Positions 1 through 7,696 of a stretch of DNA of 41,206 nt are shown here, in pieces. Every line of letters starts with the position of its first letter. Positions within the stretch are counted from its first letter, which is position 1. The position numbers and the translations under genes are program-made. This DNA comes from DASUZB01 sp035535495 (GTDB lineage: Bacteria; Actinomycetota; CALGFH01). The notes under the pieces were generated by a model. That model did not search any database, was not told the origin of the DNA, and was given only the letters and a program-made list of their open reading frames with translations. The stretch lies in contig DATLQA010000253.1 in the NCBI GenBank assembly GCA_035535495.1, positions 1 through 41,206 on the forward strand. The letters are read 5' to 3'.

Positions 1-787
1 CCCCCTCGCGGACGCCCAGGCCCGCCGGGGTGACCAGGGCGAGGAAGCCGATGGCGTAGGCGGCGGCGTAGGCGGCCACGGTCAGGGGGAGGTCGGCCGC
101 GGCGAGCGGGTAGAGGCTGCGGACCAGGGCGGCGAAGGCGATCCCGGTGACCACCCAGTACAGCGCGTAGCCCGCCGCCAGCAGCGCGGCCACCGCCGGG
201 GAGGGTGCCAGGTCGCTCGGCTCGACCTCGGGGTAGCGGCGGCGCAGCAGCCCGGCCAGGCGGTGCCGCATGGTCACCGCCAGCAGCGCCGCCAGGCCGA
301 CCGCCAGCCCGCCGAGCAGCGCCGCCCGGCCGAGCCGGTCCTCACCGGCGACCAGCACGGGCAGCCCGACCAGCAGCGCGGTCCCGACCGAGAGGAGCTG
401 GGCGAGGGTCATCACCGCCAGCGTGGTGCGCCGCGGCACGTCCTCACGCCTGGCCAGCTCCACCGCGCCGACGAAGCTCCACACGTTGCCCGGCACGTAG
501 CGGGCCAGGTTGGCGACGAACCAGATGCGGATCCCCCGCGTCAGCCCCACGCCGGCCGCGCGGCGCAGGGCCGCGGCCCACAGCGTGGCGACCATCGCAT
601 AGGAAACTGTCAACAGGACTGTCGCGAGCGCCAAAAACCCCGGATCGAACTCCCATTTGCGGGCGGTAACGTCCCGCCAGCGGGTCGCCAGGGCAATCCC
701 AAAAAAGGTCAACACCGTCACAGCGACCACGACAGTGCGCCAACGGGAACGGCCCGAACCTCTCGGACCGAAGGGGCTCAGACCCAC
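1..787 (-). CDS. Multi-pass membrane protein of the LPG-synthase-TM / UPF0104 family (C-terminus cut by window edge)
   Basis: The frame is open from a GTG at 787 to the window edge, giving 262 residues without a stop. An AAGGAG lies 8 nt before the GTG. Several hydrophobic segments are visible. The end of the visible part reads AIGFLALVTPAGLGVREG, which resembles the conserved late motif of the family of MprF flippase-like domains and related glycolipid proteins; an earlier NVWSFVG also fits. Known members move or modify lipids in the inner membrane, often beside glycosyltransferases. The specific substrate cannot be told here. The 3' end and downstream partners lie outside the window. Confidence 0.75.
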   Translation of the reverse strand, partial: MGLSPFGPRGSGRSRWRTVVVAVTVLTFFGIALATRWRDVTARKWEFDPGFLALATVLLTVSYAMVATLWAAALRRAAGVGLTRGIRIWFVANLARYVPGNVWSFVGAVELARREDVPRRTTLAVMTLAQLLSVGTALLVGLPVLVAGEDRLGRAALLGGLAVGLAALLAVTMRHRLAGLLRRRYPEVEPSDLAPSPAVAALLAAGYALYWVVTGIAFAALVRSLYPLAAADLPLTVAAYAAAYAIGFLALVTPAGLGVREG

Positions 788-1023
788 ATTACGGTCTCCT
801 TGGATAACGTCACCGCATCCTAGCCGAGGTCCGGCGTTGCCTGGGGCATTCACTTTCGACTACCGTTTCCCCCGCAGGCAGCATGCCGCACGGAGACCGA
901 CAGTGTGAGTGGCGTGCCCTGGTCGCCGAAACCACGCTCGTCGGTGGCGCGGGGTGCTAATGCGGGACCCGCCGGCATCGCTTTTCAACGCAGCGCACGT
1001 TTCGCAAGGAGGAACCCACGCTG
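788..1023. promoter_or_regulatory. Divergent intergenic region with candidate promoters on both strands
   Basis: This gap separates two divergent genes. On the minus strand TAGGAT (817-822) is a plausible -10 about 30 nt before the GTG at 787. On the plus strand TTGCCT (837-842) and TACCGT (861-866), 18 nt apart, could form a promoter with a leader of about 150 nt. I see no convincing riboswitch or other gene in the leader. Hexamer matches only. Confidence 0.35.
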
Positions 1024-1548
1024 ATGGCAGTGAAGGTCGTCCACGTGTCCGACATTTCTGGCAGGGAGGCCGACGAGCAGGAGCTCGGCAAGCTCGTGGT
1101 CCACGAGCACCCCGACTATGCCGACCTCCCGGTCACGCTCGAGGTCCTTCCCGAGGAGGTGGCGGAGCTCAACAGCTCCAATCGCTTCGTAACGGTCGAG
1201 TACTTCCAGCCTGGCTCCCGCAAGGGCCAGCGATTGACCGTCGGGCTCGACGACTTCAACCTGCTGGCCAGTCCGGGCGCGATGGACTCGGTCATCCAGG
1301 ACGCCCTGATCACCAAACACCGCAGCCGTCCCCGCGCCGTCTCGGGCGAGAGCGGAGCCTCGCGCCGCGCCAAGGTCAACTACGCCACGCTCGAGCACGC
1401 CGGCGAGCCGCACCGCGGCCGGATCACCGAGGCCGAAAAGGAAATCGTGCGGAGCAACCTGGACAAGATCAACCGCCGCCTGCGCGACAGCGGCAAGCGG
1501 GAGATCGACCCCGACGACCCGGAGATGAAACAGCGCTACGGCCTGTAA
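1024..1548 (+). CDS. Unidentified 174-aa charged protein
   Basis: An AAGGAGG at 1009-1015 precedes the ATG, so the start is firm. The protein is soluble, with no signal peptide or TM segment. An acidic, beta-like N-terminal half (about 1-95) is followed by a basic stretch rich in Arg/Ser (about 97-120) and a charged helical C-terminus that ends RYGL. The layout loosely recalls small actinobacterial DNA-bridging proteins (acidic N-domain plus basic tail), but I do not see the Lsr2 core motifs and do not assign it. It ends 19 nt before the DUF72 gene, so the two may share a transcript. Confidence 0.7.
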   Translation: MAVKVVHVSDISGREADEQELGKLVVHEHPDYADLPVTLEVLPEEVAELNSSNRFVTVEYFQPGSRKGQRLTVGLDDFNLLASPGAMDSVIQDALITKHRSRPRAVSGESGASRRAKVNYATLEHAGEPHRGRITEAEKEIVRSNLDKINRRLRDSGKREIDPDDPEMKQRYGL

Positions 1549-1567
1549 CCGATCGGAGAGGTCGCTC

Positions 1568-2383
1568 GTGACCGGCCCGGGCACCCCTGGTCAACGGGCA
1601 GGTGAGCCGGTGGGTGTCCTGGTCGGCACGTCTGGCTGGCAGTACCGGGACTGGCGCGGGCGCTTCTACCCAGCGGCCATGGCCCAACGGGCCTGGCTGG
1701 AGCATTACGCCAGCCGGTTCGCCGTGGTCGAGTCCAACAACGCCTTCTACCGCCTGCCGGAGCCGCGCACCTTCGCCGACTGGGCCGAGCGCACCCCCGG
1801 CGACTTCGTCATGGCGGTCAAGGCCAGCCGGTTCCTCACCCACGTGCGCCGCCTGCGCGAGCCGGAGGAGCCGGTCAGGCGCCTGCTCGACCACGCCGGC
1901 CACCTCGGCGCCAAGCTCGGCCCGGTCCTCCTGCAACTCCCCCCGACCCTCAAGGCCGACCCGGCCGCTCTCGACCGCTGCCTCGCCTGCTTTCCCGCGC
2001 CGCTGCGGGTGGCGGTCGAGCCGCGCCATCCGAGCTGGTTCTCGGAGGAGGTCAGGGCCGTCCTGACCGCCCGCGGCGCCGCGCTGTGCCTGGCCGACTC
2101 GGCCGGGCCGGTGACCCCGCTGTGGCGCACCGCCGACTGGACCTACCTCCGCTTCCACCGCGGCACCGCGACGCCCCCGCCCTGTTACGGCCGCACCGCG
2201 CTGGCGAGCTGGGCCGGGCGCCTGGCCGAGGGCTGGGGCCCGGACGCGACCGTCTACGCCTTCTTCAACAACGACCCCGGAGCGTGCGCGGTCCGCGACG
2301 CCCGCCGGTTCGCGCTCGCCGCCGCCCGCGCCGGCCTGCGCCCGACCCGCGTGCCATCCGCCGGCGAGGTGCAGGCCGGCTGA
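1568..2383 (+). CDS. DUF72 (YecE-like) TIM-barrel protein
   Basis: 271 aa. The N-terminus VGTSGWQYRDWRGRFYP, the VESNNAFYRLP segment, the FVMAVKASRFLTH strand and the VAVEPRHPSW strand are the usual landmarks of DUF72, a TIM-barrel family of uncertain biochemical role. Length is close to the family norm. The start is the GTG at 1568, preceded by GGAGAGG. The tail ends soon after the last barrel strand, as expected. It lies directly behind the unidentified 174-aa gene and ahead of a nucleotidyltransferase gene that appears to have its own promoter. Confidence 0.85.
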   Translation: MTGPGTPGQRAGEPVGVLVGTSGWQYRDWRGRFYPAAMAQRAWLEHYASRFAVVESNNAFYRLPEPRTFADWAERTPGDFVMAVKASRFLTHVRRLREPEEPVRRLLDHAGHLGAKLGPVLLQLPPTLKADPAALDRCLACFPAPLRVAVEPRHPSWFSEEVRAVLTARGAALCLADSAGPVTPLWRTADWTYLRFHRGTATPPPCYGRTALASWAGRLAEGWGPDATVYAFFNNDPGACAVRDARRFALAAARAGLRPTRVPSAGEVQAG

Positions 2384-2449
2384 TCGTCCGGGCAGGTGGC
2401 CCGTCGCGCCAGGCGGAACGGCCGCCGCGCGGATTCGGCCCGGACCGGT

Positions 2450-2461
2450 TACCTTGACGAC
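2450..2461 (+). promoter_or_regulatory. TANNNT -10 element placed for a leaderless transcript
   Basis: TACCTT at 2450-2455 is followed by exactly 6 nt and then the GTG at 2462. With a start site about 7 nt after the hexamer, the mRNA would begin at the start codon. No Shine-Dalgarno sequence precedes this GTG. The same geometry recurs at 27315, 29543, 30403 and 33151. Confidence 0.55.
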
Positions 2462-3286
2462 GTGAGCGAGCAGCCGAGCGGTCCAGGGGCCGCCGGCCTG
2501 ACGGGGCCGCCCGTAGGCTGGCCGACGCCGTGGGCGGATGTCAACGAGCTGGTCGCGCGCTTGCGCGACGGGGTGACGGATGCCCTCGGCGACCGGCTCG
2601 TCGGGCTCTACCTCAGCGGCTCGCTGGCCGCGGGCGACTTCGACCCCGAGTCGAGTGACATCGATTTCGTGGCGGCGGTCACCGAGGAGCTGCCGCCCGA
2701 CCGGGTGGACGCGCTCGGGACCGTCCACGCCGTGCTCGCCGCCAGCGGCCTGCCCTTCGCGCACCACCTGGAAGGCTCCTACCTGCCGCTGGGTGCGCTG
2801 CGCCGCTACGACCCGGCCGACGCCCACCACCCGACCGTCGGCGCGGACTGGCCCTTCGGCGTGCACCAGCACGGCTACGACGGCGTCTTCAACCGTGCCA
2901 TCCTGCGCGACCACGGCGTGGTGGTGCTCGGCCCCGACCCGGCCACGCTGGTCGACCCGATCGGGCCCGACGAGCTCCGCGACGCCGTCCGCGCCCTGCT
3001 GCGCGACTTCTGGGCGATCCAGGACGAGCACTCGGACTGGCTGCGCCCGCGCAACTACCAGGCGTTCGCCGTGCTCAGCATGTGCCGCGCGCTGTACACC
3101 CTCGAGCACGGCAAGCTGGCCTCCAAACCGGTCACCGCCGCCTGGGCGCGGGAGCATCTCGACCCGCCCTGGACCGACCAGGTCGACCGCGCCCTCAGCT
3201 GGCGCCGCGACCGCCGCCCCGACGCCGCCGCCCTCCCCGACACGCTCGCCTTCATCCAGTTCACCCTCGACCGGGCCGGCGTCTGA
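2462..3286 (+). CDS. AadA-like aminoglycoside adenylyltransferase-family nucleotidyltransferase
   Basis: The nucleotidyltransferase signature GSLAAGDFDPESSDIDF (residues about 50-66 of 274) has the metal-binding D-x-D of the polymerase-beta fold. The C-terminal helical part, with NYQAFAVLSMCRALYTLEHG, matches the domain that follows it in streptomycin/spectinomycin 3''-adenylyltransferases. Family members transfer AMP to an aminoglycoside hydroxyl. Chromosomal actinobacterial members are often uncharacterised, so resistance is not proven. An upstream in-frame GTG at 2396 exists, but its 22-residue extension is Arg-rich and unlike the family. I prefer 2462 because of the leaderless-type promoter. 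Confidence 0.8.
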   Translation: MSEQPSGPGAAGLTGPPVGWPTPWADVNELVARLRDGVTDALGDRLVGLYLSGSLAAGDFDPESSDIDFVAAVTEELPPDRVDALGTVHAVLAASGLPFAHHLEGSYLPLGALRRYDPADAHHPTVGADWPFGVHQHGYDGVFNRAILRDHGVVVLGPDPATLVDPIGPDELRDAVRALLRDFWAIQDEHSDWLRPRNYQAFAVLSMCRALYTLEHGKLASKPVTAAWAREHLDPPWTDQVDRALSWRRDRRPDAAALPDTLAFIQFTLDRAGV

Positions 3287-3305
3287 CGCCGCTCCTCGGC
3301 GGCGG

Positions 3306-3340
3306 TTGACTACCCAGTTGTAGATTGAGCTGTAGACTGA
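3306..3340 (+). promoter_or_regulatory. Promoter and direct-repeat operator candidate of the toxin-antitoxin operon
   Basis: TTGACT (3306-3311) resembles a -35. Two 12-bp direct repeats abut at 3317-3328 and 3329-3340 (GTTGTAGATTGA and GCTGTAGACTGA, 10 of 12 identical). Each contains a TAGANT hexamer usable as a -10. Ribbon-helix-helix antitoxins commonly bind short tandem repeats that overlap their own promoter, so autoregulation is the natural inference. The ATG at 3368 lies 27 nt downstream. Confidence 0.55.
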
Positions 3341-3367
3341 CCGGTGGACAGGCGAAGGGAGTGCCCC

Positions 3368-3613
3368 ATGTCGACCACGGTGCGGGTGACCGAGCGGACC
3401 CACGCGGTATTGCGCGAGCTGGCCACCAGCACCGGTGAGCCGCTCCAGCGGGTACTGGAACAGGCGGTCGAGCAGTACCGCCGCGACCTGTTCTTCGCCG
3501 ACCTGCACAGCGCCTACGCACGCCTGGCGGACGACCCGGCCGCGTGGCGGGAGGAGCTTGCCGAACGGGAAGAGCTGGACGGCACGCTCGCTGACGGGCT
3601 CACCGACGCGTGA
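3368..3613 (+). CDS. Ribbon-helix-helix type antitoxin of a MazF module
   Basis: 81 aa. The N-terminus STTVRVTERTHAVLRELA is a beta strand followed by helices, typical of ribbon-helix-helix DNA-binding antitoxins. The acidic C-terminus, rich in Glu/Asp/Leu, is suited to wrapping the toxin. The ATG at 3368 has GAAGGGA upstream; the frame is open back to 3344 but that extension is not family-like. Its TGA overlaps the toxin GTG by 4 nt, so translation is coupled. The expected role is to neutralise the toxin and repress the operon. Confidence 0.8.
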   Translation: MSTTVRVTERTHAVLRELATSTGEPLQRVLEQAVEQYRRDLFFADLHSAYARLADDPAAWREELAEREELDGTLADGLTDA

Positions 3614-3954
3614 GGGCGGCCCGCCGCGGCGAGGTCTGGCTGGCCGACCTCCGCCCATCCCGCGGGCACGAGCAGACCGGCATGCGACCGGTCCTGGTCG
3701 TCTCCGCCGACCCGTTCAACCGGAGTCCGGCCGGGCTGGTCATCGCCGTCCCCTTCACCACCCGCCGCCGGGAGATCCCGACCCACGTGGAGGTCCACCC
3801 GCCTGACGGCGGTTTGCGCGCGGTCAGCTTCGCCATGTGCGAGCAGATCCGCACCCTCGCCGCCGACCGCCTCGGCGACGGCGCGCTCGGGGAGGTGTCG
3901 GCGGGCGTGCTCGGCGCCGTCGAGGACCGCCTGCGGTTGCTGCTGGTTCTGTAG
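3610..3954 (+). CDS. MazF/PemK-family endoribonuclease toxin
   Basis: 114 aa, the usual size. RRGEVWLADL at the N-terminus, the RPVLVVSADPFN strand, the VPFTTRRRE loop and CEQIRTL match the MazF/PemK fold. Members cleave mRNA or other RNA at short motifs. Arg in RGEVW and Thr/Ser in the following strands are the usual active-site area. The start is GTG, inside the antitoxin stop. The gene terminates in a palindrome shared with the convergent gene. Target sequence cannot be predicted. The pair appears intact. Confidence 0.88.
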   Translation: MRAARRGEVWLADLRPSRGHEQTGMRPVLVVSADPFNRSPAGLVIAVPFTTRRREIPTHVEVHPPDGGLRAVSFAMCEQIRTLAADRLGDGALGEVSAGVLGAVEDRLRLLLVL

Positions 3955-3967
3955 ACCCGGCGTCTAC
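3951..3967. repeat. Palindrome spanning both convergent stop codons
   Basis: GTAGAC (3951-3956), a 5-nt loop and GTCTAC (3962-3967) form a perfect 6-bp inverted repeat. Its left arm holds the toxin's TAG (3952-3954). Its right arm, read on the other strand, holds the TAG of the minus-strand gene (3964-3966). It could fold into a small bidirectional hairpin. TGTAGAC also occurs in the operator repeat at 3331-3337. Confidence 0.6.
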
Positions 3968-4410
3968 GGCTGGTTGGGTGGCGGGGTTCCCAGGTCGGGT
4001 GGGCTGCCAAGGGATGGGGCCGGGGCGGCCGGGGTCCGGGTCGGGCTGGACGGGACGGTGAGGTCCGGCGGTGGCGTCGGTGCGGCGGCCTCCTCAGGCG
4101 GCTCGGACACCTCGCCGGGGCGGTGGACCCGGAAGCCGAACTGCGGGTTGGGGGCGGCCTTCGGGTCGAACACCACCCGGCGGATCGCCTCGTAGGGGAC
4201 GAACAGCAGCGCCACCTCGTCGGGGCCGTGCTCGTCGTCGACCACCTCCAGGCTGGCCCAGCCCTCGGCGGCGGCCAGCACGCGCCGCACCAGGTAGTCG
4301 CGGCCGTCCATGGCGGTCAGCACCAGTTGCGGCGCGGGCGCGGCCACGCCGGCCCGGTAGTGCCCGATGGCCACCGGCAGCGCGGTGGCGAAGAACTCCT
4401 TGTCGAACAC
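3964..4410 (-). CDS. Unidentified 148-aa protein with proline-rich tail
   Basis: The start is GTG at 4410 with AAGGAG upstream. That AAGGAG overlaps the TAA of the acyl-CoA dehydrogenase, so the two genes are probably co-translated. Residues about 1-105 look globular (TAMDGRDYLVRRVL, VALLFVPYEAIRRVVFDP). The last ~40 residues are a disordered Pro/Thr/Ser/Ala tail. There is no TM segment or signal peptide. I do not recognise the family. The frame stays open well upstream to 4782, but that part is antisense-frame noise within the dehydrogenase gene. Confidence 0.65.
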   Translation of the reverse strand: MFDKEFFATALPVAIGHYRAGVAAPAPQLVLTAMDGRDYLVRRVLAAAEGWASLEVVDDEHGPDEVALLFVPYEAIRRVVFDPKAAPNPQFGFRVHRPGEVSEPPEEAAAPTPPPDLTVPSSPTRTPAAPAPSLGSPPDLGTPPPNQP

Positions 4411-4421
4411 CTGGCGGCTCC

Positions 4422-5570
4422 TTACAGGCCCAACGAGCGGCCGATCAGGATGCGCATGACCTCGCTGGTCCCTTCGCCGATCTCCAGGACCTTGGCGTCC
4501 CGGTAGAAGCGCGCCACCGGGAACTCGTTCATGAACCCGTAGCCGCCGTGGACCTGGACCGCCTCGCGGGCACAGGTCACGGCGGCCTCGGACGCGTACA
4601 GCTTGGCGATCGCCGCCTCCTTGCTGAACGGCTGCCCGGCCACCAGCTTGGCGGCCGCGTGGTAGTAGGCCAGCCGGGCGGTGTGGGCGCGCAGCTCCAT
4701 GTCGGCGATCTTGAACGCGATCGCCTGGAAGTTGGCGATCGGGCGGCCGAACGCCTCCCGCTCGCGGGCGTAGGCGACGCACTCGTCCACGCAGCCCTGG
4801 CAGAGCCCGGTGGCCAGGGCGGCGACCGCGATCCGGCCCTCCTCCAGCGTGCGCAGGAAGTTGGCCAGGCCGCCGCCGCGCTCGCCCAGGGTGTTGGCCA
4901 CCGGCACCCGGCAGCCCTCGAAGACCAGCTCACGGGTGTCAGAGGCGTGCCAGCCGACCTTGGAGTAGTTCCGTCCCACGGTGAAGCCGGGCGTCCCCAT
5001 CGGGACGATGATGGTGGTCACCTCGGGACGCCCGTCGGGCCTGGTGCCGGTGGCGGCCGCGACCGTGGCGATCACCGAGCGCGGCAGGCCGGCGTTGGTG
5101 ATGAACGCCTTGGTGCCGTCGATCACCCACTGGTCGCCGTCCTCGACCGCCCGGGTGCGGACCGCACCGGCGTCGGATCCGCCGCCCGGCTCGGTGAGGC
5201 CGAACGCCGCCAGCCCCTCCCCCGCGGCCAGCTGCGGCAGCCAGCGCCGCTTCTGCTCCTCGGTGCCGAAGCGCCAGATCGGCATGGCCCCCAGCCCGAC
5301 GGCCGCCTCCAGGGTGATCGCCACCGACGAGTCGACCCTGGCCAGCTCCTCGATCGCCAGGCAGAGGGTGAGGTAGTCGGCGCCCATGCCGCCGTACTCC
5401 TCGGGGAAGGGGAGGCCGAACAGGCCCATCCCGGCCATCTGGTCGAGGACGTCGGGGTCCAGCTGCTCGGCACGGTCCATGGCCTCGGCCCTGGGCGCGA
5501 CCACGGTCTGCGCGAACTCGTGGACGATCTTGCGGAATTCTTCCTGCTCAGGGGCGAGCGTGAAATCCAT
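4422..5570 (-). CDS. Acyl-CoA dehydrogenase, short-chain-like
   Basis: 382 aa, family-typical. It starts MDFTLAPEQEEFRK after AAGGAG. LTEPGGGSDAGA is the FAD/substrate loop, and VHGGYGFMNEFPVARFYRDAK is followed by EIGEGTSEV. The Glu in GEGTSE is the position of the catalytic base in short-chain and glutaryl-type enzymes; isovaleryl-CoA dehydrogenases usually have Ala there, so that role is less likely. It would introduce the alpha-beta double bond and pass electrons to ETF. The frame continues upstream through a GC-rich repeat to 5633, but the RBS and homology fix the start at 5570. The 148-aa unknown gene follows. Confidence 0.9.
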   Translation of the reverse strand: MDFTLAPEQEEFRKIVHEFAQTVVAPRAEAMDRAEQLDPDVLDQMAGMGLFGLPFPEEYGGMGADYLTLCLAIEELARVDSSVAITLEAAVGLGAMPIWRFGTEEQKRRWLPQLAAGEGLAAFGLTEPGGGSDAGAVRTRAVEDGDQWVIDGTKAFITNAGLPRSVIATVAAATGTRPDGRPEVTTIIVPMGTPGFTVGRNYSKVGWHASDTRELVFEGCRVPVANTLGERGGGLANFLRTLEEGRIAVAALATGLCQGCVDECVAYAREREAFGRPIANFQAIAFKIADMELRAHTARLAYYHAAAKLVAGQPFSKEAAIAKLYASEAAVTCAREAVQVHGGYGFMNEFPVARFYRDAKVLEIGEGTSEVMRILIGRSLGL

Positions 5571-5583
5571 GCCGAGCTCCTTC

Positions 5584-5653
5584 GATTCATTCTGGGGGGC
5601 GCCCGGGAGCAGCTCCCCCCCGAACCCCCCCATCGGGTTCTTCGGCGGGATCC
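5584..5653. repeat. Dispersed GC-rich element, copy A
   Basis: It runs from GATTCATTC through G- and C-runs with an inner inverted repeat (GGGAGC-A-GCTCCC) to GGCGGGATCC. The same ordered blocks occur at 12824-12880. On the minus strand it ends 13 nt before the acyl-CoA dehydrogenase start, immediately upstream of its ribosome-binding site. Confidence 0.7.
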
Positions 5654-5820
5654 TGCTGGTTGGTCCTTCGGCGGGATCCTCTCGTGGGGTACTTTGCCGG
5701 GATCCCCTCGGTGTGTTCCTGCCGGGATCCTGCTGGTTGGTCCTTCGGCGTTCCTTGCCGGGATCCCGGAGGTTAGTCCTTCACCCGGGGTCCTGATGGT
5801 AGTCACTCGCCGGGGATCCC
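5646..5820. repeat. Degenerate tandem array, ~26-bp unit with CGGGATCC core
   Basis: CGGGATCC begins units at 5646, 5672, 5698, 5723 and 5759, with diverged units at about 5785 and 5811. Most steps are 25-26 bp; the unit at 5723 is longer (36 bp). A 28-nt stretch at 5646-5673 is repeated exactly at 5723-5750. The period is not a multiple of three and the array falls between the stop of the phosphatase gene (5833) and the dehydrogenase start, so it is non-coding. Units are contiguous, not separated by unique spacers. Confidence 0.75.
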
Positions 5821-5832
5821 GCGCCGGGAGAG

Positions 5833-7419
5833 CTACCTGGCGGGCGGCGGCTCGGGCGCGTACTCCAGACCGAGCAGGGCGAGGTCGTCGAAGCGCCGGC
5901 CGTCGCTGTGGCGGTCGACCACCTCGACCAGCTCGTCCAGCGCGTCGCCGAGCGACCCGCCGCGAAGGGCGTGGTCCAGCGTGCCTGGTTCGACGAAACG
6001 GCCCAGGGCGTCCCGCGCCTCGATCAGGCCGTCGGTGTAGCAGACCAGCCGCTGACCGGCGCGGAGGGTGGACTGGGCCTCGGAGGCTCTGGTGCCGAGG
6101 CCGAGCGGCGCGCCGACCGTGCTGGTCCGCGGGCCTGCCCCCAGCGGGAACGGATGGCCGGCCGAGGCCATTACCAGCTTGCCGCTCGGGTAGGCGCGGC
6201 CGACCAGCGCGGTGACGAAGTCCTCGTCCCCACCCTCACGCTCCACCAGACGGTCAAGCCGGCTGAGGATATGGGCCGGGCCGACGCCCTCGCCGGCCAG
6301 GGTGCGGAACGCGCCCTTGAGGACCGACGCCATCGAGCTGGCCTCCAGCCCCTTGCCGCGGGCGTCCGCCAGGATGAACGCGAGGCCCTTGCCCGCGCCC
6401 GCCTCGACCAGGTCGTAGAAGTCCCCGCCGATCTGGGCGAGGCCGCTGGCCGACCGGTAGCGGACCCCGACCTTCCAGCCGGAGACCCAGCCGGGCGGGG
6501 TGGTGAGCAGCAGCGCCTGGACCCGCTCGAGCACCTCGGCCTGGGCCCTGGCACGCTCCGAGCCCGAGATCACCCTGGCCCCGAGGCTGGCGAACTGCTG
6601 GGAGGTCTCCAGCTCCTGCTCGGACAGGCGCGGGTCGGGCCGCCGCCACGCCAGGGCGAGGGTGCCGGTCTGGTGACCGTCCGCGTCGATCAGCGGGACC
6701 CAGAGCACGCTGCCGAGCCCGCGCGCCTCCAGCATGGTCGTCTCGGGCGCGGCCGGGGAACGGACGCTCGCCTGGAACGGGCGGCCGCTGAAGGCGGCGG
6801 GCAGCGTGTGGCTGGCCACCCGGCTCGGCAGGGGCGAGACGTGCTGCCCGCGGTGCTGGGCGACCAGCACCATGCGGTCGCCCTGACGGCGGTACACGGC
6901 CACCGCGTCGGCGGCGTACAGCGTCCTGGCCGAGCGGGCGAGCAGCTCGTAGGCCTCCTCCGGCTCGACCCCGGCGACCAGGGAGACCGCCAGCTTGACG
7001 GTGTCGGCCGAGCGCTCGAGGGCGGACTGCTCCCGCTGGCGCACACCCCAGTTGACCAGCGCGATCAGCGTGCCGACCGCGATCAGGGCGAGGCGCAGCA
7101 GCCGCTGGCCGCTGAGCAGCCGGTGGTCCTGGTCGACGAGCAGCATCGCGGCGGCCAGGGCGACCAGTCCGGCGGCGAGCACCTGGCGGCGGTCCGTGGA
7201 CAGCCGGCTGGCCACCAGCGGCGCGAGCACCAGGAAGGGGGCGGTGGAGAGCGCGCCGACCGCCAGGTCGGCGACCACCACGGCGGCGATCACGGCATAC
7301 GGGAGCAGCCAGCCCATGGCCGGCCATCGGGGCACAAGGCCACGGACGGACCAGGCGGCGCTGGGTGACGGCGAGGGCGTGGATGCCTCCGCCACACCGT
7401 TCTGGGGCCGCTGATCCAT
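5833..7419 (-). CDS. Membrane-anchored GAF/SpoIIE-type PP2C phosphatase
   Basis: 528 aa. About 35-125 holds four hydrophobic segments. About 150-290 is a GAF-like sensor domain. About 315-520 is a SpoIIE/RsbU-type PP2C phosphatase with GGDFYDL (Asp333), ADARGKG (Asp352), YTDGLIEARD and FDDLALL metal-site motifs. Such proteins dephosphorylate anti-sigma-factor antagonists and switch alternative sigma factors on. A SpoIIAB-like ATPase is encoded near 9.5 kb, but no antagonist (STAS) gene is seen here. The ATG at 7419 has only a distant GGAGG, and the GTG a few codons later is an alternative. Confidence 0.88.
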   Translation of the reverse strand: MDQRPQNGVAEASTPSPSPSAAWSVRGLVPRWPAMGWLLPYAVIAAVVVADLAVGALSTAPFLVLAPLVASRLSTDRRQVLAAGLVALAAAMLLVDQDHRLLSGQRLLRLALIAVGTLIALVNWGVRQREQSALERSADTVKLAVSLVAGVEPEEAYELLARSARTLYAADAVAVYRRQGDRMVLVAQHRGQHVSPLPSRVASHTLPAAFSGRPFQASVRSPAAPETTMLEARGLGSVLWVPLIDADGHQTGTLALAWRRPDPRLSEQELETSQQFASLGARVISGSERARAQAEVLERVQALLLTTPPGWVSGWKVGVRYRSASGLAQIGGDFYDLVEAGAGKGLAFILADARGKGLEASSMASVLKGAFRTLAGEGVGPAHILSRLDRLVEREGGDEDFVTALVGRAYPSGKLVMASAGHPFPLGAGPRTSTVGAPLGLGTRASEAQSTLRAGQRLVCYTDGLIEARDALGRFVEPGTLDHALRGGSLGDALDELVEVVDRHSDGRRFDDLALLGLEYAPEPPPAR

Positions 7420-7601
7420 CCTGGGCTACGCCTCCGGCCACTCGAGCGCCCGATCCGTCCAGGGCTGCCGCTCCGCTGGTGCACCAGACCCTGCCCCGAC
7501 CCCGTCTCTCGGTAGCGGGTACCCTGCACGACCGGCGACGCGGGCACAAGAGCGGCGCGGCCGGCTCGCGCCGGTCGCCGGTCTCGGAGCTCTCGGCTGG
7601 G

Positions 7602-7607
7602 TAGGAT
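7602..7607 (+). promoter_or_regulatory. Candidate -10 for the epimerase gene
   Basis: TAGGAT lies about 90 nt before the epimerase ATG in the 277-bp gap between divergent genes. No clear -35 is seen. The rest of the gap shows no gene or strong hairpin. Confidence 0.3.
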
Positions 7608-7696
7608 GAGCGCGCGTCACCACCCCGCAGGACGAATGCCCGGGGGCCATGCCCGGTGCGTCCCGCGCCCCGGGCCAGAACGAAAGGGGCTTCGCC

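Noticed and set aside
1469..3658. A 729-codon minus-strand open frame
   Set aside because: It lies antisense to the DUF72, nucleotidyltransferase and antitoxin genes, all with clear homology.
4422..5570. Isovaleryl-CoA dehydrogenase of a leucine pathway
   Set aside because: It has Glu in GEGTSE, the base of short-chain enzymes; isovaleryl enzymes have Ala there.
5646..5820. Possible CRISPR array
   Set aside because: Units are contiguous and degenerate, with no unique spacers, and no cas genes are present.
4071..6215. A 714-codon plus-strand open frame through the repeat array
   Set aside because: It runs antisense to three genes and across a 26-bp (non-triplet) repeat array, with no protein signature.
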